A DNA stretch of 64,000 bases from Actinomortierella ambigua (taxonomy: Eukaryota; Mortierellomycota; Mortierellomycetes; Mortierellales; Mortierellaceae). Positions 1 to 10,541 of the stretch are shown piece after piece. A model generated the notes under the pieces. That model did not search any database. It was not told the DNA's origin and saw only the letters and a program-made list of their open reading frames with translations. Position 1 is the stretch's first letter, and each line of letters begins with the position of its first letter. The stretch is taken from contig JAAAJB010000079.1 of assembly GCA_016098155.1 (NCBI GenBank), forward strand, positions 21,130 through 85,129, written 5' to 3'. The position numbers and the translations under genes are program-made.

Positions 1-1747
1 TTGAAGGTAATAATTTGAGCAAAGCAAACAGTAGTGTTGTGCTCTTGCACGCCTGCTTCTGCTTTTGCCTCTGCTGCAGTAGAGTCTGGCCCAACCACCA
101 CCCGCATCTCTCCCCTGCTCCTGCCTAGCTGTACGGCTTGACGACCGTCCCTAGGAGACAAGGGAGAGAGGGAGGCGCTTGTATTGGGTCCATACCTATC
201 GACTGCCGCCCTCGACTGCCGTCGTACCTTGTTCGTTTGCTCGCTCTCTTCCGTCTCTTTCTCCCGTCTTGGGCGAAAACGAGCACCTAGCCCCTTTGTG
301 GTTCAAGACTTCTCTTGCTCTCGTTCTCCTTGCTCTCCTGTCCCATCCCTCCTTTTCGAGGTTGTTCGATTGTCATTTCCCGGGCTTGCGACTTTTTTTG
401 GGGGGGAAGAGAGGCCCAAAGAGCGAGCCAGGGAATCCTATTGGAGCAGAATCCTATTGGAGCAGCTCTCTCTATTTATCTCCAGTCATCTGCTTCTGGT
501 GTGCTGCCCTCTCGTCGCCTTCTTCTTGGCCTGTCACGCCGTGAGCTCCTCGAATGGCCTGGCAGACCTTGATATGAGCTATTGCTGACCTGAGCATGGC
601 ATGGAGACGACTTGATGAGGCAAGCCCCTTTCGCCAAGGACAACCCTCCTTCCTCCTCCCCCCTTGCGGTGTTGACGAATTCGACCTCGACTCTCCCCGA
701 CGGTGTGGTGGTTTGGATTGGTTGTGTTTTCCTGACCGAGATTGGAGGATAGAAAGGGCTGCAAGTTTTCAACGGCTGCGTGTATTGAAGCACGGAGAGC
801 TTGAGGAAGATGGATCAAGACGATGGATCTCGTGTCCAGTTTGTTTGCCCCTGGCCCCTCCAGGTCTCCAAGTGCCTTGATCGCTTTTTTTTTGTTTGCC
901 TCCTGCCAGGTCGTCTGTCGATCGTCTGTCCGACTGTTGTTTTTTTTCCTCTGGAAAAAGGCTTCAACCAACCGTCTCCTAGTCGGTGCCGATGGAATGC
1001 CATGTTGGTCTCGTTTTTTTTTACAGACGATGACCATCTTGTACCTCTGGGGTGCACTACTCGCAATGCTTTTGGGTAATGCTGAGGAGCCCCTATTGGT
1101 ATCAAGCAAACATGCAGACAGTAGAGGAAGCACGGCAGGTCATGTTTGGCCAAGTCTCGCGACCTTCGCTCACTGTTTGGACCACTTTCCAACAAGCTGA
1201 CGCTGGATGGCCGACCCTTGTATGAAGGGTTTCAACGGATGTGAATACGACGGCAGCGACCAGGAGGAGGGCAGGACGCGAGAACGAGGCATTTCTGCTT
1301 GGCGGCTCAGGACAGCTAGCGTTGCTTGGTGGAGTAGCGAGAGGGATGAGGAAGAGAGTACCGGTCCGGCGACGTGGTCATTGATGCGATCAAGATCAAC
1401 ACCAGTTGACGGGATGATGGGCCAGCATTATTTTTTTTTCTCTATCACAACCTCTCCGTTGTCCCCTTTGCATATCCTCCCTCGTTTACGATCTCTTTGT
1501 GTTGTTGTTACATTGCATGGACTCGAGCACCACATACAGTACAGGCATAGGCAGGGCAGGGCAGGGCAGAGCATAGCGGAGCGGTGGCTGCCAACTCTAC
1601 ACTCCCTCCACAGCACCCCATCGAACGATTTCTATCTCCTTTTGTCGCCATGGAAAACCAACAACCCCGACCTTCTCTTTCCCGCTTCTCTTTCCTTTTT
1701 TTTCTTGTCGTCGTTGCGTCGCCCTCGGTGTTTCAATGTTCAAATAG
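1..1747. other. No recognisable coding exon; flank or long intron upstream of the Yra1-like exons
   Basis: The stretch has several open frames on both strands, but none reads like a conserved protein. They are rich in Ser, Leu, Arg and Phe from CT- and T-rich DNA. The missing start of the downstream Yra1-like protein (N-terminal basic region and first half of the RRM) could not be found here in any plus-strand frame. The simplest reading is that most or all of this stretch is a long intron or belongs to an upstream transcript. T-runs and pyrimidine-rich tracts become dense just before the acceptor at 1741-1747. Confidence 0.5.
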
Positions 1748-2345
1748 CTCGTCTTCTCGTCCCGTGTCGGCCCTCTGAAGAAGTGCACCCTCAACTACGA
1801 CCAGAACGGCAAGTCTACCGGCACTGCTCTCGTCCACTTCACCCGCGTTGGTGATGCCAGCGTTGCCTACCAGCGCTTCAACGGCGTCCCCCTCGATGGT
1901 AAGAAATTTGTTAACTGGTTCTGTTATGTTATGCCATGCATGTATGCTACCTCTGAGCCTATTTCATTGACTCGCTTTTTTTCGCTACAATGTTCTCGAA
2001 CTTGTTCAGGCAAGCCCATGAAGATCGAGATCCTGACGGCACCCGTCGCGCCTGCCCCTGCCCCCGTTCCTCAGCAGCATGCCCCTCGGTATGATTCACT
2101 CTATTGGATATGACCAACGTCTCATTGTTAGTACGAGATCAATTCAATCTAACCACGCTTTTTGTATATTGTCTTGCTCTAATAGCCACACCAACAACCC
2201 AAGCCATCAGCAGCGTGGTGGTCGTGGTGGCGCTCCTCGTCGCGGCGGCCGCGGTGGCGGTCGCACCAGTGGTCCCCGTGAGGTCAAGAAGACAGCAGAT
2301 CAACTGGATGCCGAGATGAACGACTACATGCAGGTCGATGCCTAA
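1748..2345 (+). CDS. mRNA export adaptor, Yra1/ALYREF (THO complex subunit 4) type, 3' part only
   Basis: Three exons are seen: 1748-1898, 2010-2098 and 2186-2345 (stop 2343-2345). The introns have GTAAGA/CAG and GTATGA/TAG ends and keep frame. The first exon encodes the second half of an RRM (VGPLKKCTLNYDQNGKSTG, then FNGVPLDG and KPMKIEI). The last exon encodes a Gly/Arg-rich tail (RGGRGGAPRRGGRGG) ending in a conserved C-terminal helix (TADQLDAEMNDYM). These are the hallmarks of REF/ALY proteins, which bind mRNA in the nucleus, join the TREX complex and hand mRNA to the export receptor. The 5' exons are missing, and the first visible exon starts inside the RRM at a TAG acceptor. Family assignment is firm; the start is unknown. 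Confidence 0.88.
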
Positions 2346-2996
2346 AAGCAGAAACGGGCGTTTCGCTTGTCCGACGTCTTCTGCCCCCTCTCCCTCTCTC
2401 TCCCTGCTTCTCTTTGTTTCATGGCACTCTAACAAGAGTTTATCTCAATGCTATCTTCCGTCTCTGCTCATGCACGCCTTTGTTTGCCATATCTCAATGA
2501 TCACTCGTAATGGCACTCGCCATTCGCACAGAATGGTTTACGCCTCAATTGTTGTATAGTCTCTTTCTCATTAAAAACACCCCTACTCTTTCTGTACCTG
2601 TGTTTCTGATCATGCCTGGAAAGGGTACCTGTTTTTGCTTTGGCGCCATGGTAGTTCCCAGACCAAAACCCAATTAGTGCGTTTACCCACCAACAAGGAG
2701 GAAAAAGGGCGTCAATGTAACAGCCGTAGATTATTGTGCGACAATTCAATAATCCAAAAATAATTATTCTTTTTATTTCCTTGTTTGTATAAAGCCAGAC
2801 ATGGTTCGCTCGTTATATAACCTCAACAAGGCCCTCCCCTCCCTTCCAGGCATTCCTTTGCCAGTCCAACGATCGTCGTTCATTTCCTCCACACACCTCC
2901 CAACACAGCTGCCCCCCTCTCTGTACTTTTAGCCCTCTTACAAGCGCCTTGAAAGGAGTAATATTGTTCTTGCTCCCTACCATAAAAAAGGAGTCC
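2346..2996. promoter_or_regulatory. Intergenic region: 3' flank of Yra1-like gene and promoter of RING-CH gene
   Basis: No gene is seen. The left half is a CT-rich 3' flank. A TATA box (TATAAA) at 2788-2793 lies about 205 bases before the RING-CH start codon. The segment from about 2850 to 2996 is the parent of the promoter part of the three degenerate copies found later in the tandem array (from 6690, 8990 and 12165). Confidence 0.6.
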
Positions 2997-4615
2997 ATGG
3001 CATCCAACGAAAATCCTCCTCCATATTCGGATCAACATGACTCGACGCCAGCTAGAACTCATGGTTCCAGCAACTCGCCTCTTCGCCGACTCCCCTCTTC
3101 CTCCTCACCCTCAGCACCTCCTTTCAGCGACAAGATGATTGCGCCCACATACGGCGCAGGTGGCCACAGTGGTAGCAACAACAGTAGCAGCAGGGGTACC
3201 GAGGAGTCACGCGTTCCAATCGTATACCCAGACAGGTTGGCAGACAGGTACGGAAGCCAGATGGTCCGGCAACCCTCCTATGCACCGGACCCACTCCACT
3301 CACAGCATAGTCACCACCACCAATACAACCAGTCCGGCTTTATGAATCATCAGCAGCAGCACTACCATCGCGACGACCAGGACTGGCATCATGGTTCGTC
3401 CAACCCTGCTGACAAAAGGAGCGTGTCAATGACGCTCGACACCTTTGTCTCCCAGCATGTGTCCGGAAGAGCTCGTGGCAGCGTAGGAGGAGGAGGAGGT
3501 GGTGGTGGTGGTAGTGAAGCCAAAGGACAAAAATCACCCGAGGCCAACGAGTTTGAGAAGCGATGTCGGATCTGCCTGGACACGTCGGCGACGAGCGATC
3601 CAGCGCTGGGCCGTCTGATCTCACCCTGCCAATGCAAAGGTTCTTCCAAGTACATCCACCTAGGTTGTTTAGAACGCTGGCAACAAATGTCACCACGGCC
3701 GTCCAGTCAGTTCCAGTGCGACACCTGCCAATACCAATACTCGTATTCCCGCCCCAAGACGGCGGCCTGGCTGGACAAGACGTGGTTTATCATCTTGCTC
3801 ACGTTGCTGCTCACCGTCCTCGTGTACTATTTTTTGGCCCTGATCGGACATTTACTCGCAAAGGGGCCAGATCCCGTGTGGGATTGGAAGGCTATCGGCG
3901 GGTCCTTTGCAGAGTCTAACCAAGCGGTGCTTGGCATCGACTGGCTCGATGTTATTTTTGCCATCATCTCGGGTGCGCTGTTGACACTCTTGGTTTGGTT
4001 GTTAACACCTATTATCCGAGGGGTCTTCAAGTCGTGTCAGCGCCGTCGTCGCATCCGGAGACGGAGGAGGGAGAGGGCACATGAGGCAGACTTGGAAGGA
4101 GGGTATGAACATGGCGAGAGCAGGACATGGGGTCAATCCACGGCAGCAACAGCAGCAGCAACAGGAGGAGGATTAGGGGGCCTCTTGGGCGGATGGTTGT
4201 GTTTCGGAAATCGACCTTCATCGATGGATGATGATATTGATGCAGCCGTGCTTCACGATAGCGACAGCTACCATGAACACGACGATGAGGACGAGAACAC
4301 GTGTTTTTCGTGCTGTTCGTGTTGCTCCGTTTACAACTGTCCGGGATTTCTGTACTGCCCGTGCGCTACAGGCGATGGAGACCTTGGCTCGATAGGGTGC
4401 GCTTTTTTCATTGTTTTAAGGTAAGTCCTCCCTCCCCTCAAAAAAACAAACAAAGAGTCGGAGAACTGGGACCCAAACCAAAATTGCGATTAACATTGTT
4501 CCTCATCTATCATTTCTTGTTCCTTCTTAGCATTGCTGTCCTCTTTGGAAGTCTCTTCTTTCTGACCTCGTACATCCTCCGCAAGATTCTTGCTGGTATA
4601 AAATCGGTAAGATAA
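2997..4615 (+). CDS. Membrane-bound RING-CH (MARCH-type) E3 ubiquitin ligase
   Basis: Two exons, 2997-4420 and 4531-4615, give about 502 aa; the GTAAGT/TAG intron restores a hydrophobic helix across the junction. The start is ATG 2997 (MASNENPPPYS); the open frame upstream has no other ATG. The order is a low-complexity Ser/His/Gln/Gly N-terminus (about 1-185), a RING-CH zinc finger near 190-245 with the C4HC3 pattern (CRIC, CQC, HLGC, CDTC), two membrane segments near 260-285 and 315-342, a basic Arg stretch, an acidic region, a Cys-rich patch near 436-456 (CFSCCSCCS), and a third membrane segment near 465-495. RING-CH proteins ubiquitinate membrane proteins for sorting or ER-associated turnover; the substrate cannot be told from sequence. 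Truncated copies of its 5' end occur three times downstream. Confidence 0.88.
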
Positions 4616-5318
4616 TGACCCTGGTTCAAGTTCAATGAGAAGGGAATGGATTTTTACGAAAAAAAAAAATGCGACTTTTGCTCTGAAGGAGGAGATATTG
4701 ATTCATCTTACTGTGCTCCATGCTGCGTGGACGTGCACCTTGCGTATGCGTGGATTCTTCTCCAATCAAAAGTCAATTCTTGAGGTCAAGTAGGGATCGT
4801 GCAGACCAGCTCCTGGCCATCTTGAGCCCGTGTCAGGCCTTTTATGCGCGCGCAGTCGTGTAGATTTGTCAGCTAGCACACTTTGCGCATAAACGGGAAA
4901 CATCATCTGTCGCCGCTCGGCTTCTTTCGATTGACATTCAACGACAACAATGCTGTTCTTGATCCACAATATCAACAACGCAGCACCTGTGCAACATTGC
5001 TACGAGGAACAAAGAGGGGTCATCGATGATACCGCTGTAATGCTAGAGAAAAGAGTCGACCGAACATTGCTTTTTGAGTGAATTTGCGTCCCGGATCCTC
5101 TCAGAATGGAGAGAGACCTTGGAGGGAGGGGCAGTGTAACCACCCGCGCCTAGGTTGAAGGGAGCCTTGTGACTTTAGGAAAAAAGAGACGCCGTGTCTC
5201 TTTTCCCAAACTCTTTTTCCCCGAGTCCAATGTGAAAAAAAAACCAAAGTATATAAAGATCAAAAAGTTACGCTTTTTTTTTCTGTCTCATCCAAACTCG
5301 TCTAACCGTCCAACAACA
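4616..5318. promoter_or_regulatory. Intergenic region with TATA box of the GST gene
   Basis: No coding region is supported. A TATATAAAG element at 5250-5258 lies about 61 bases before the GST start codon and is a good core promoter candidate. The rest is unremarkable unique sequence. Confidence 0.6.
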
Positions 5319-5668
5319 ATGCTTCAACACACGCACCACACTCCTGCCGACTCTGAGCGTCTATCTGAGCTGACCAAGCGCACAGACTCGACATTTGAGC
5401 TCCACTACTTTCGCTCCGTAGGCCAAGGTGGCGTCATCCGTAGCCTACTCGTCCTCGGCAAGGCCAATTGGAAGGACCGCTTCGAGACCATGGATTCCTG
5501 GCCGGCTGTCAAGCCTTCGACACCGTATGGCACTCTCCCCGTCCTCTATGAGACAACGGCCGATGGCGAAGTACTACAGATTGCCGAGCGTGATGTGATC
5601 GAGCGCTACCTTGCGAAGAAGCTTGGCTTTTTCGGCAAGAACGAGTGGGAAGAGAGTAAGCTACACTC

Positions 5669-5734
<66 letters not shown>

Positions 5735-5786
5735 NNNNNNNNNNNNNNNNNNNNNNNNNNNNNNNNNNNNNNNNNNNNNNNNNNNN

Positions 5787-5835
<49 letters not shown>

Positions 5836-6173
5836 GTCATTCTTTCTCCCACGCGATTGAAGTCTCAACTCTCTCTTCTCTCTTTATGCCCTTCTTTCCT
5901 ATATTCCTCTCCACCCCTCTCTCTTTTTTTCTCTCACTCTCTCTTTCTCTCACTCTTTGCTAATAGTCCAGATCAACACAGCCTTATCTTTGGCCAAGGC
6001 TGTGATGATTGCTTTCTTCACCACCATTTTGATCGGCCCCGAGTCTGCACTGCCAGAAAACAAGAAAAAATTCCTCGCCGAAATTTTGCCAAACTATGTC
6101 AAGCAAGCCGAGGGATTCATCCAGCGCAATAATGGCAACCCTTTCTTTGTCGGCAAGAAGGTAATGATTTTCT

Positions 6174-6217
<44 letters not shown>

Positions 6218-6536
6218 TCTGCTGCCCTTCACTAACTCTTTTGCTGTTTTGGACGTGTGTGTCTCTCGACGTGGAACCTTGACCTAGATTTCTTTGGCCG
6301 ATGTGATGGTGTCGTCCATGCTCGATCTGTTCTTGGGAATCGAGGGCGTCGACCAGTTCATCAACCAGAAGGATACACCTTTGCTCCTCAAGGTCAAGGA
6401 GACCATCGACACCAACCCGGAACTCCGCGCCTACCGCAACAGCGAGATCTATGGCGAGCTCAACCAGGCGAGCATGAGGATGCTCACAAAGAAGTTTGAG
6501 ACCTACGACCCTAGCAAAGCCCGTGTCTTCTCGTAG
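5319..6536 (+). CDS. Glutathione S-transferase, sigma/prostaglandin-synthase-like
   Basis: Three exons, 5319-5655, 5967-6160 and 6288-6536, give 259 aa. The introns are GTAAGC/TAG and GTAATG/TAG and the phases match. The N-terminal thioredoxin-like domain has the candidate catalytic Tyr in ELHYFRS, the cis-Pro motif YGTLPVL and an AERDVIERYLAKKLG segment that corresponds to the glutathione-binding SNAIL/ESDAI region. The C-terminal all-helical domain includes FFVGKK and ISLADVMVSSMLDLF, the typical GST N-capping region. The enzyme would conjugate glutathione to electrophiles or isomerise substrates in the cytosol. The residue normally Ser in the ESDAI motif reads Arg here. Intron 1 holds an ATT microsatellite and an assembly gap; intron 2 holds a CT microsatellite. 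Confidence 0.9.
5678..5835. repeat. ATT trinucleotide microsatellite with assembly gap
   Basis: Pure ATT/TAT repeats flank a run of N from 5735 to 5786, all inside GST intron 1. The true repeat length is unknown because the assembly failed across it. Open frames reading poly-Ile, poly-Leu or poly-Tyr through this segment are artefacts. Confidence 0.97.
6175..6215. repeat. CT dinucleotide microsatellite in GST intron 2
   Basis: About 20 CT units follow the GTAATG donor of intron 2. It may act as an extended polypyrimidine tract but lies far from the acceptor. Confidence 0.95.
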
Positions 6537-6593
6537 GCTGATAGCGCCTTTTCGTAGACGTGGATTGTTTTTTTCCTCGACTTTAACGGTGAT

Positions 6594-6599
6594 AATAAA
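6594..6599 (+). terminator. Likely polyadenylation signal of the GST gene
   Basis: An AATAAA hexamer lies 58 bases after the GST stop codon and is followed by a TTGTTCT U-rich stretch, the usual arrangement for 3' end formation. Confidence 0.5.
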
Positions 6600-6689
6600 T
6601 TGTTCTCAGTTGCAAACAGCATCTACTCTAGCAGCTTCGGCGTACTCCATCATGGCCCGCCTGAAACCGTCTTGTCAATTGCTGTCAGT

Positions 6690-7215
6690 TTTTCTCCTTC
6701 TAGGCAGTCCTTGCCGATCTAATGATCGTCGTCCTATTCCTCCACAGATTTCCCAACACAACAGTTTGTCTTTGAACTTTTAGCCTGTCTACAAGCGCCT
6801 CGAAAGGAGTAGTAAAAAGAGTCTATGGCATCCAATGAACATCCCTCCCCCCTCCATATTCAGATCAATGTGGGTCGACACCCGTTAGGACCCATGGCTC
6901 CATCAACTCGCCTCTTCGTCGACTCCCTTCTCCCTCTTCACCCTCGGCACCTCCTTTCAGCGACAAGATGATTGCGCCCACTTGCGGCGGAGGTGGTCGC
7001 AGTGTTAGCTAGAAAAGTAGCAGCAGGGGGGCGCCGAGGAATCGCGCGTTCCCATCGTATACGCAGACAGGTCGGCAGACAGGTACGGAAACCAGATGGC
7101 CGGCAACTCTCTTTTGCGTCTGACCCATTCCACCCACAGCAGAGTCACCGCCGCCACCATCGCTGTGAGCAGGACTGGCATTATGGCTCGTCTATGGCCT
7201 ACCTGGCTCATAAAG
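6690..7215 (+). pseudogene. Truncated copy 1 of the RING-CH gene 5' end
   Basis: The sequence matches the promoter and first ~140 codons of the gene at 2997. It keeps the GGCATCCAAYGAACAT start region, the SDKMIAPT-coding segment and the CAGACAGGT...GGTACGGAAACCAGATGG block. The ATG is present, but a C-run after it shifts the frame, and further stops follow. The copy ends near 7215, well before the RING-CH finger, so no ligase could be made. Confidence 0.85.
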
Positions 7216-7669
7216 AGGATTGAAAGCTGTCCACTTTTATTGATGGAAGGTGGGACCAGGTTCAGTAACGAGGAATTGGGGTGCATGGTCATGTCGTTAT
7301 TGACCAACAATGATACGCCACTGCAGAGGCGATCTAACTTAGCCACGCGCACTTCACTGCCTGTGTCTATGACATTGGTCGTATGGACAGGCGTCGTGCT
7401 TGTCGTACCATCATGGTTCGTGTGAACCGGTCGTCACTCACGCTTTTTTGGGATGGCTTGGATCAATTTTGATTTCCCGACCACATTTGGTCTCTCTTCG
7501 CCTACGCACCACATTCTCACAGATGGTCCCTCCCTTTTGTTTACTCAACTTCTCACTAACAATGGGGAGAGGGGGCAATTGTCATGCTGGAGAGTCGTCT
7601 ATCTAAAATCCCGTCAAATATGCACACAATGCATGACATGCCCTTGCTCTTTTGAGATTGACCAGAAAG
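7216..7669. other. Array spacer, unit 1
   Basis: No gene is seen. Parts resemble the spacers of units 2 and 3 (the CATGTCGTT...ACCAACAATGATACGCC block and the block ending before GACGTGTCACCCC), but divergence is greater than between units 2 and 3. Confidence 0.6.
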
Positions 7670-7740
7670 GGACGTGTCACCCCTTGACCGTGTGAATCGT
7701 CGATGCCACAATTCAAAACGCAATATAAATGGGCCCTTTC
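7670..7740 (+). promoter_or_regulatory. Conserved promoter box and TATA of secreted-protein gene copy 1
   Basis: The string GACGTGTCACCCCTTGACC and the following GTGTGAATC are nearly identical in all three array copies. A TATAAAT box at 7734-7740 lies 63 bases before the exon 1 ATG at 7803. That spacing supports transcription starting upstream of exon 1, so the ATG at 7803 is the first in the mRNA. Confidence 0.65.
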
Positions 7741-7802
7741 CGCCTCCCCTAGTTCCCTCAATACCTCCACTTCTCTCGATATCACTTTCAATATCACCTA
7801 GA

Positions 7803-8729
7803 ATGCTTATCAGGAACATTGCACTCATCACAGCCTGTGGTAAGACTCTCGTTTGATGCGTCAATGCAAGGGCCACGGTCTTCTCCCACCTCTAACCTAC
7901 TCATGCTTGAACATCAATCGGGCCTTGCGCTCACATTCTCTCACAACCATCCCGCCTCTCTCCACCCTGGATGTAAATATTAGCCACCATGGCTTTCGCC
8001 CAAGATGCCGCCGCTACCAGAGGGCGGTTCCTTGGCGAGGACACCACGAAGCGTGGCTCGGATCCAGTCGAGATGTACAAGGATCCAGCCAACCATGCCA
8101 CCGCCGCGGCATCGATTCTTCGAGGTCTCGCAGTGGAAACCGGATGTTTTCCTCAGGAAAACTCCCCAGCCGAACTGGCCACAAAATTGTCCGACTGGGT
8201 CTCCAGCTTGTGGGAAACGTCTGCTTTGGAACCGGACCCGCCCGTCCAGCGAGCCATTCGATTTGATGGCGACAAGGAGTCTCTGGGTGCCACCATCACC
8301 AGCGCTATTGCAAAATTGCCCCACGCTGAATATGTCGGTCAGGAGCTGGCGCGGATGGTCCCGAAGCACATTGAGGACCGTGGTCTTAAGCGGTGGAGCC
8401 TTTTCCTGGTGATCGTTGAAAAGCCCAAAGATGACAGTTCTGTCGAGGTCTACCTCTGTGACCTGGCACTAAAGATTGAACCTCTCGGTCCTGAGGTCGA
8501 GGTCTTCATTCCTAGGCAGAGTCTCATGTTGTCTCTGCAATCGTTTATACTGAATGCAGAAGACGTGGAATCCAAGGCTGAGCAGTATGCCAATGAGTAT
8601 GGCGTCACAGAAATGGAGGACTTCAAGTGGTTTTTTGAATCCCAGGACTCGTCGCAGGAGGTTAATTGGAGTAGCTGCCGCAGCGGTAGCCAACGCCTCC
8701 GCTTCCAGGCCCTTGAGAACTGGCTTTGA
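7803..8729 (+). CDS. Predicted secreted protein of unknown function, array copy 1
   Basis: Two exons, 7803-7839 and 7984-8729, join in frame through a 144-bp GTAAGA/TAG intron and give about 260 aa. Exon 1 encodes MLIRNIALITAC; the junction adds Ala and exon 2 continues with TMAFA. Together they form a standard signal peptide with likely cleavage after AFA. A start at the internal ATG 7989, which has a good CCACCATGG context, would give a 246-aa protein without most of the signal. After cleavage there is a short segment with RFLG and a dibasic Lys-Arg (DTTKR), a possible Kex2 site. The mature part is acidic, has one Cys shared by all copies (SSCRSG) and ends FQALENWL. I recognise no domain. 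Copy 1 has two extra Cys residues absent from copies 2 and 3. Confidence 0.82.
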
Positions 8730-8989
8730 CGATAAGACAGAGCTAGTCTTATGCTCCGTCAAATAGTGGTGCGATGCTATTTCTTCCCCTCCAATATAGC
8801 TTGTTGTAGACAAAACATCATTGAAGTACAGTATCTAGTTCCTCCATCCCCTGTTTTGTGTCTCTTACATCTTGGAGAGAGAGTGAGTGTGAGAGAGGAC
8901 GTGGTGGCCGGGATTGACCTGTTAGGCGTACTCCGTCATGGCCTTACTGCCCTTTTGTTAAGTACTGATTGATCCAGTTTTATTTTCCT
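8730..8989. other. 3' flank of copy 1 and start of array unit 2
   Basis: No gene is seen. It includes the CATCTTGGAGAGAGAG motif shared by the 3' flanks of all three copies and the GGCGTACTCCGTCATGGCC unit-start sequence near 8928. Confidence 0.6.
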
Positions 8990-9572
8990 CTAGGCAATCC
9001 AACGATCGTCGTCCTTTTTTCCTCCTCATACTTCCCAACACAGCTGTCCATCTCTGTACTTCAAGGGTGCTTACAAGCGCCTCAAGAGGAGTACATTGCA
9101 CAGTTCCTGTTCCAACCCTTTTTTTTTTAAAAAAAAAAAAGGGAAGTCAGTGCATCCAACGAACATTCTCCTACATATTCAGATCAGCATGACCCGACGC
9201 CAGCTAGGACCCATGACTCCTGCAAGTCGCCTTTTTCGTCGGCTCCTTCTTCCTCTTCACCTTCGGTACCTCCTTTCAGTGATAAGATGATTGCACCAAC
9301 CCACAGAGTAGGTGGTCACGGTGATAACAACATCCGAGTATTCGCGCACCCCCATCGTTTACCCAGACAGGTACGGAAATCAAATAGCCCGGTAACCATC
9401 CTATGTATGCTTCTGACCCATTCCACCCACAACAGAGCCACCTCCACGATCATCATCATCATTACTACTACCAGTCCAGCTCTATGGATTCTCAGCACCA
9501 CCACCACCAATGTGGCAGCCACGGCTGGCATCATGGATCGTTCACGTGGCTCCCAAAAAGGATTGTAAGCTG
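8990..9572 (+). pseudogene. Truncated copy 2 of the RING-CH gene 5' end
   Basis: It matches the promoter and N-terminal coding part of the gene at 2997, including the CCAACGATCGTCGTC block, the GCATCCAACGAACATTC start region, the Pro/Ser-rich segment and the His-rich CACCACCACCA segment. The start codon has been lost (GTGCATCC in place of ATGGCATCC) and there are frameshifts. It ends near 9572, before the zinc finger. Confidence 0.85.
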
Positions 9573-10410
9573 CCTGTCTATTTTTTTTGGGGGGGGGGGG
9601 AGCCAAGATCATTCAGAACTCAGTCGACTACTCAGGGAATGAAACATTGGCCATTACACATGAACATCAACTCCTCGTTTTTCACCTTGCCCAGTGACCC
9701 AAATGGCAGTCGGTTAGCAAATTTATGGTTAATCGCCATGTCGTTCTTGGCCAACGCCGATGCGCCTTTGCATTGATGATTTACTATGGCTACTGCCTGT
9801 GTCTATGACAAAGGTTAAAAGCTGGACTACGATGGCCAAGGCTCACAATGTCAGCTTATGATAACCACACTCAGGAACCAACACTTGAGAAGATAGATGG
9901 CCTTGGGCCGCCTTATCTGTGGGTCGCGGAAGGAAGCACTGGCATAATTATATCCCATAAGGTTTGCTCGCCGGATTCTCACAGATGGTCTTGAGCTGTG
10001 TACGGGTTGTATATTTTCCACGACTAACTCTTAAAGAATTGAAATAGGGAAACCATCCGAGTGATTATATACTATATGTCCACGAGAGTATGGCTGGGAT
10101 CTGAAATGCGCTCAACTACAGGGGGGAGGGTTTCATGAGCAGGCGTCGCGCTTGTACTGCCACCATGGTTCGTGTGAACCGGCCTTCACTCATGTCCTTG
10201 TTAACGGGATTGCCTTGGTTTCCTGACCACATGCCCACCTTCGTCCACACACCACATTCTTGCAGATGGTCCCTCCCTTTGTTTGCTCAACTTCTCACAA
10301 GCTAGGGGAGACCAATTGTCCTGCTGGAGAGTCATGTATCAAAAACGACGGCCAATAATGTACACGATGCATGAATACATGCCCTTGCTCTTCCTGAGAT
10401 TGACCAGCAA
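9573..10410. other. Array spacer, unit 2
   Basis: No gene is seen. It is closely repeated in unit 3 (12753-13543). It starts with a G-run near 9591-9601 and contains the AGGAACCAACACTTGAGAAG block (near 9874) and the CACACACCACATTCTTGCAG block shared by the units. Confidence 0.7.
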
Positions 10411-10470
10411 GGGACGTATCACCCCTTGACCGTGTGAATCTTCGATGATACAACCCAAACGAAATATAAT
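10411..10470 (+). promoter_or_regulatory. Conserved promoter box and TATA-like element of copy 2
   Basis: The same box as in copies 1 and 3 occurs with one change (GACGTATCACC). The TATA element is weakened to TATAAT at 10465-10470, 72 bases before the ATG at 10542. Copy 2 may therefore be expressed at a different level. Confidence 0.6.
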
Positions 10471-10541
10471 TGGGTCCATTCACCTCTCGAAATATCTTTA
10501 TACCTCTTTTCCTCTCGTCACCACATCCCATTTCATCTGGA

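Noticed and set aside
1207..1854. 215-codon plus-strand frame before the Yra1-like exons
   Set aside because: It overlaps the RRM exon in the wrong frame and has no conserved features.
5611..6132. Open frames running through the N gap with poly-Leu or poly-Ile
   Set aside because: They are produced by the ATT microsatellite and unknown bases inside a GST intron.
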